Translations under genes and position numbers: made by a program | Part shown: piece by piece, positions 20,351 through 24,129 of the stretch | Position numbering within the stretch: position 1 is the first letter of the stretch | Layout of the letters: each line of letters starts with the position of its first letter | The notes under the pieces: generated by a model | The model's input: only the letters and a program-made list of their open reading frames with translations | Database searches by the model: none | Told to the model about the DNA's origin: nothing | DNA from: Ophiocordyceps camponoti-saundersi (nom. inval.) | Lineage: Eukaryota > Ascomycota > Sordariomycetes > Hypocreales > Ophiocordycipitaceae | Reading direction: 5' to 3' | DNA: 24,129 bases | Assembly: GCA_003339415.1 (NCBI GenBank) | Contig: PDHQ01000436.1 | Coordinates: 1 to 24,129, forward strand

Positions 20351-22298
20351 ATAGTTTAAAAGTGTAAAGTTTAAAATATAGGGTTAGTAGGTATCCTTTT
20401 AGCTTCTTCGTTAATAGAAAAGATAGCTTAATGTCTTTTTATAAGGAATTCCTATAGCTATAATAGCTTTCGATAATACCTGCGAGTTTAAGAGCGAGGC
20501 GATTAAGGCCTCGGACGAGAAGATAGCTTTATTCTACCTTATTCGCCCCCGTATAATCTATAGGAGAACGGCCTCGCAGAGAGGGCCGGCAGGACCCTAT
20601 TAACGATAGCGAGGGCTAATTACCTATATATAAAGCCTCCCGTAATCTTATAGCCGTAATATATTAACTTATCCTTAGAAGCTAGTTAATACCCTTAGTC
20701 CCTATCTTACGTTACCCCCTAATATTCCCTTTAGCTAACTACCTGCCCTTAAGTTTAGTCGTTAAACCGTAGCGGTTTACCCCTCTTATATCCCTCTCTT
20801 CGGTTTATATATTTACCCTCCTTCTCCTCCTTACTATCTAGTAGCGGTATAGTAAGGGAAAATAAGTGCCTTAAAGGAGTAAAATCGCCGTGCTTAATTT
20901 TACCTAAGTATAACTATCTATCTAGAAAGGATTAGGGATAGGGGCCGGGGTTATATAATTTCTCCCTCTATCTATACCTTTATTATAGGGCGTTATACCT
21001 CTTAACTAGCTACCCTATACTATTAAGCGTAGCTATTATAGATCTATAATAAACTATTTTATTATTTACTACCTAACTCTACTATATATAAGCTTTATTA
21101 CGCTTTTTCTCCCTTCTTAGGTTTTTAGCTTTCCCTATCTTATCGTATCTTATCGAATCTTATCGCGTCTTACCGTAATATATAAACGCCTTAAACGTCT
21201 ATAATTAATACCGATATTATTATTTTCCTAATTCCCCTAGCGATTTATAGCTATATAATAACCTTACCTCCCTTAAAAAAACGGAAATAAACGCCCTTTT
21301 TCTCTCTTCTTTTCGTTAGTATTTCTTTGCCGTTTTTATCACCACGCCTCTAATCTACTCTACCGTCCTTCTATTTATATATTTAAGTAAGATACGATAT
21401 ATTCACCTCCCCGTTTCTTTAGATATAAAACCCCCTCCTTCCTTACTACCCCCTACTCTTTTATATATCTCTATCTAAGCTCAAGCTAATACTCTGCCCT
21501 ACTTTTCTACTCGGTATATATTAATATACGCTACCGCTATCCCTACCTTTACTATATCTTCTAAGTAATCTATTCCTAAACTTTTTATAACTATTATCTC
21601 TCTCCTTTATTAACTTAAAGAATAATAGGAGATATATTTTATAGAGATCTATAATAACTAAGCTTACCTTGCCTGCTTTCTATAATAGGCTAATAGGTCT
21701 ATTAACCCGACCTCTAATACGTCCTACCTTACTACGTAATATACCCTTACCTAGCTTGCCGTTATAGAGAAAGCTATTATAGCGACTAGCCTTTAGGTTA
21801 TAGTACTTACCCGTTATATAGATTATATAAAATATTAACCCTACTTTAAAAAAAAAGAAAATCTACGGTTAAAACTAACTAGATATAATAAAATAGAGTT
21901 CTAGGATACTTAGGACGCTATCTAGGCCGCCTACTATAATCGCCTCCCTTACTCTCTAAATTACCTTCCGCCTTCTACTCTCTAAACTACGATAAATCCC
22001 TCCGACGGTATTAACTCCCCTTAATCTACTCCCCGCCGATAAGAATCTACGGCTAGCTTTAGTATCGGCCTTATTTACTATAACTCGGAGACTAGGGAGG
22101 TTTAAGATATATCTATAAAGTTTAGCACCTATATTAGTATTATAACTATATTAAATATAGAATTACTTTAGAATTTACGAAAAGGCCTCTCTTAACGCCT
22201 ACTCTAAATCCCTCGTATTTATAGGAGCTTAGCTTATGCCCTACTTTATAATATAACTTAAGTATTTCGCTTTCCCTTAAGCTTAGATATACCGCCTG
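20351..22298. other. Interior between the direct repeats, degenerate
   Basis: At about 1.95 kb it is short for an autonomous LTR element. A plus-strand stretch at 20431-20600 is coding-like in two frames: one begins at ATG 20431, and the other gives about 50 open codons over 20446-20598 with a Glu-Phe-Lys-Ser-Glu-Ala segment. The rest is pyrimidine-rich, with short TCTTATCG repeats at 21138-21170. No reverse transcriptase, integrase or gag motif was recognised, so a non-autonomous or truncated element is possible. Confidence 0.4.
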
Positions 22299-22560
22299 CT
22301 TTAGCGGGGAGAGAAGGACACCCTAAGTAAGCGTAGTAGATACGTATAAGACGTGTCTTCCTAGGTTACCGTAATCGCTAGCTATTATAAAAGGGTAGGG
22401 GGGCTCTGCTTTAGGTATATAGCTAGATAATAATTCTCTATAGGCAAGGTTACTTAAGGTCGATTTTCTATATAAAAATAGGAGGAAAAAGAAAAGAAGG
22501 GTGAAGAACTATTTAATTAGATACTAAAAGCTTTAAAACGGATCTTTAAATCCCTAATTC
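22299..22560. repeat. Direct repeat, right copy (LTR-like, ~260 bp)
   Basis: Partner of 20092-20350. The differences between copies are mixed, including many transitions and a few small indels, and it diverges in the middle third (about 22345-22400). A further weak echo of its end (ACTATTTAACTAAA) appears near 22828. Confidence 0.7.
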
Positions 22561-23062
22561 GTCGTGTAAAATTATAAGGTATAAGATAAAACTATAATTT
22601 ACTTTAGTATCGTTTTTACTATAAGTCCTTTCTAAAACTTAACCTATAATATACGACCTTTAGATAGCTAAGAAGATAAGGTTAAGGGCTAATTCTAGCT
22701 TAATTCCTTCCTCTCTATAGGGAAACTAAACTGCACTATATACTAAGTTATAACCGCTCCCTTATCTTAAGGGCTATTCGTTATTCTAATACTCGGAAGC
22801 TTTTAGGAGAGGAAAAGTGTTCGGGGACTATTTAACTAAACCCTAAATAAGCTCCTACTTGCTTTTTATACTAGCTTCTCATTTATTTTCCTTCGGCTTA
22901 TCTATCACCGCCGCTAAAGTCCCTTTACGGCTTCCTCTTCTAGACTTATCCCTCCTATCCCTTATTTTTTTATCTCTTAAAATATTAACCGTAAATAATA
23001 TATATTCCTATATATATTTCTTAAAGTATATCTTTTTATCTCTTAAGTTAAAAAAAAAATAA
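22561..23062. other. Degenerate stretch, no gene recognised
   Basis: RIP-mutated sequence. An open plus-strand stretch of 67 codons at 22859-23062 starts with TTG and ends in Leu/Lys/Ile-rich AT sequence. Its first third (Leu-Ala-Ser-His-Leu, Ser-Ile-Thr-Ala-Ala-Lys-Val) is more protein-like than the rest, but I do not call it a gene. Confidence 0.4.
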
Positions 23063-23506
23063 CTACTAGAACCTAGGCCTCTTTTTCGGATTAGTAGAAT
23101 TATTATTATTATCTCGATTTCTTACCGCCGCTCGCTTCTACGTTACTAAACGTATAACCTTCTTGCACGTTACGCACGCTATTAGGTTATATCCCTTATA
23201 CCTAAAGCCGAACGCCTTAAGTAGTCTCTTATAAAAGATATACTTTACCTTACCCTTTATCTATACTATCCCGATAAAGCGTACCTTTGCCTAATTATCG
23301 TGTTCGCAAGCTAGTATTTATCTTTCCTAGATATTAGCGATATATACCCGTAATTAATTAGCTCTTCCCCCGGGAACTTATAAGTATCTTACTACTTCTC
23401 TCGCTAGCTACCGTCTACGATATTAGACTCTTAACACTTTCCGGCCAGCCGTCCGTATTAGTCGTTCTATCCTATTCTATACGCCCGCCACCTACTACTT
23501 CCTTCC
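23063..23506 (-). pseudogene. Decayed minus-strand gene end with CxxC pair, cut by the island at 23509
   Basis: The reverse strand from about 23506 down to tandem TAGs near 23065 reads as about 145 codons. The last 60 are almost free of stops. This part contains Cys-Glu-His-Asp-Asn, then a Lys/Tyr/Phe-rich segment (Gly-Lys-Val-Lys-Tyr-Ile-Phe-Tyr-Lys), Gly-Phe-Arg-Tyr-Lys-Gly-Tyr, and Ala-Cys-Val-Thr-Cys-Lys-Lys. It ends in a basic tail with an Asn run and Pro-Lys-Lys-Arg-Pro, which resembles a nuclear localisation signal. The C-x-H and C-x-x-C residues suggest a small zinc-binding module, but this is inference. Its N-terminal side stops abruptly at the un-RIPped island, consistent with interruption by an insertion. 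Confidence 0.45.
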
Positions 23507-23508
23507 GA

Positions 23509-24031
23509 TGTAAGTGCAGACAGAAATCTGACGGCACTTTTGATCGTTTCGAGGTCGGGAAAACAATTGATTGTCGGATAGTAGAGGAATAGACAATAGG
23601 ATTGTATATCGTGGAAGCGCGATCAAAATGGATCAGAATGGTGGTGGTTTTGCAACAATAGGTTAATAATGGAATTGTTCAGAGAGTAGAGAAGAAGGTG
23701 ATTAATTGAATTGCTGTCTACCAAGTGGCAGGAAATCCTCTTCACTAAATACTTAATTGCTTATGAACGCAGTGACCTTTCAGATCGGAAAGAGGGTCAT
23801 TCTGTTCGTCAGAGAATAGTGTATTAAGGGGTGCTTTCGGGTTTCCGGAAAGTACTATAGTTAATTTAATATTCGGCTTTCCGTGTTACCTGTTATTTGT
23901 GATCTCGTAACGTGTGATTGTAACGGCGGCAATAGCGGCTCTTTAACACGTAGAAGGTCTGTGTTATTCTCAGCCTCGGAGAGGCCGAAGCCTTGTGCCT
24001 TGTGCGCGTATAAGAGATAATAAAGGTAACA
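23509..24031. mobile_element. Un-RIPped island, possible solo LTR or recent insertion
   Basis: Normal CA and TG content starts abruptly at about 23509 and fades at about 24010. The segment can be framed as TGTAAGTGCAG ... AAAGGTAACA (23509-24031, 523 bp), that is, TG..CA ends as in LTRs, with TATAAGAGATAATAAA near the right end as a possible TATA/polyadenylation region. No matching target duplication was found in the flanks, no partner LTR is visible, and no long open frame exists. Alternatives are a unique non-repeated sequence that escaped RIP, or a different insertion type. The composition change is certain. The LTR reading is a guess. Confidence 0.4.
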
Positions 24032-24129
24032 AAGTATTATTATTCGTATTAGTGCTTTAAAATAATAACCCTAGTTATTTAATTATATAGATAGTATAGT
24101 AAAATACTAGATTTTCTATAATATATTAT
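24032..24129. other. TA-rich RIP-like sequence resumes
   Basis: CA and TG become scarce again (one TG at about 24052), with ATTATTATTCG and TATAATATATTAT words up to the window end. If the island is an LTR of a full element, this would be its interior, but the composition argues that it is old RIPped flank. Confidence 0.5.

Larger units (their letters stand above)
1..23508. other. RIP-mutated, TA-saturated heterochromatic block
   Basis: Seen: CA and TG dinucleotides are almost missing over this whole stretch (none at all in 3001-3060), TA is hugely over-represented, and CG, CC and CT remain common. Known: RIP in Pezizomycotina changes C to T mainly at CpA in duplicated DNA during the sexual cycle, acting on both strands, which gives exactly this pattern. 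Inferred: the block was repeated DNA and went through several RIP cycles. Consequences visible throughout are TAA/TAG stops where Gln or Trp would be, few Met, His, Cys and Trp codons, and TGA almost unused. Small exceptions lie at about 13179-13260 and 14179-14235. Plain AT-rich drift is less likely because GC-containing words without CA/TG are kept. Confidence 0.9.

Noticed and set aside
22859..23062. 67-codon open stretch on the plus strand
   Set aside because: It starts with TTG and half of it is Leu/Ile/Lys/Tyr from AT-rich sequence. There is no supporting context.
1..23508. Absence of TGA stops as evidence for true coding frames
   Set aside because: TG is depleted everywhere, so TGA is rare in every frame. 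I relied on open-stretch length and protein-like composition.

Overview
The window looks like a block of heterochromatin from a filamentous ascomycete (Pezizomycotina) that has been destroyed by repeat-induced point mutation (RIP). Over almost all of the 24 kb, CpA and TpG are nearly absent and TpA is everywhere, while CpG, CpC and CpT survive. That is the expected product of C-to-T change at CpA on both strands. For example, bases 3001-3060 contain no CA and no TG. Bases 23581-23640, inside a late island of normal composition, contain three CA and four TG. No intact protein-coding gene, rRNA or convincing tRNA is visible. Reading frames survive only as ghosts in which Gln and Trp codons have become TAA/TAG and His has tended to become Tyr.

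Layout. 1-540: minus-strand decayed frame beside a 16-C run. 541-2940: AT/TA-rich sequence with nothing recognisable, ending in a second C16 run and an A-rich tract. 2948-6555: the longest ghost gene, plus strand, about 1.1-1.2 kaa. 6570-9400: short coding shadows on both strands. 9400-12100: two or three decayed plus-strand frames, one with an Asp/Glu/Asn-rich low-complexity segment. 12115-12361: a near-perfect 247-bp palindrome. 13151-13260: G28 run, a 10-base N gap and non-RIP flanks, probably an assembly junction. 13281-13871: decayed plus-strand frame ending in a GTAA microsatellite. 14179-14212: compact un-RIPped hairpin. 14290-14453: 9-bp satellite. 14454-14950: fairly well preserved minus-strand frame. 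15540-15652: 26-bp tandem repeat.

15.88-19.0 kb: the most unusual part. About 22 copies of a 20-bp motif (GGATTATTAGCGTRGTAGAC) are scattered through decayed coding fragments, several next to long G or C runs, together with two tandemly duplicated modules and a 25-bp array of GGGGATTTAAACCCC. 20.09-22.56 kb: a ~260-bp direct repeat at both ends of ~1.95 kb of degenerate sequence, like LTRs of a dead element. 23.06-23.51 kb: decayed minus-strand frame with a CxxC pair. 23.51-24.03 kb: a ~520-bp island of normal dinucleotide composition, possibly a recent solo LTR or other insertion, after which TA-rich sequence resumes.

Nothing here works together as a pathway. The window is a graveyard of repeats and duplicated genes silenced by RIP. 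I did not recognise the family of any decayed protein, and all calls come from reading by eye.
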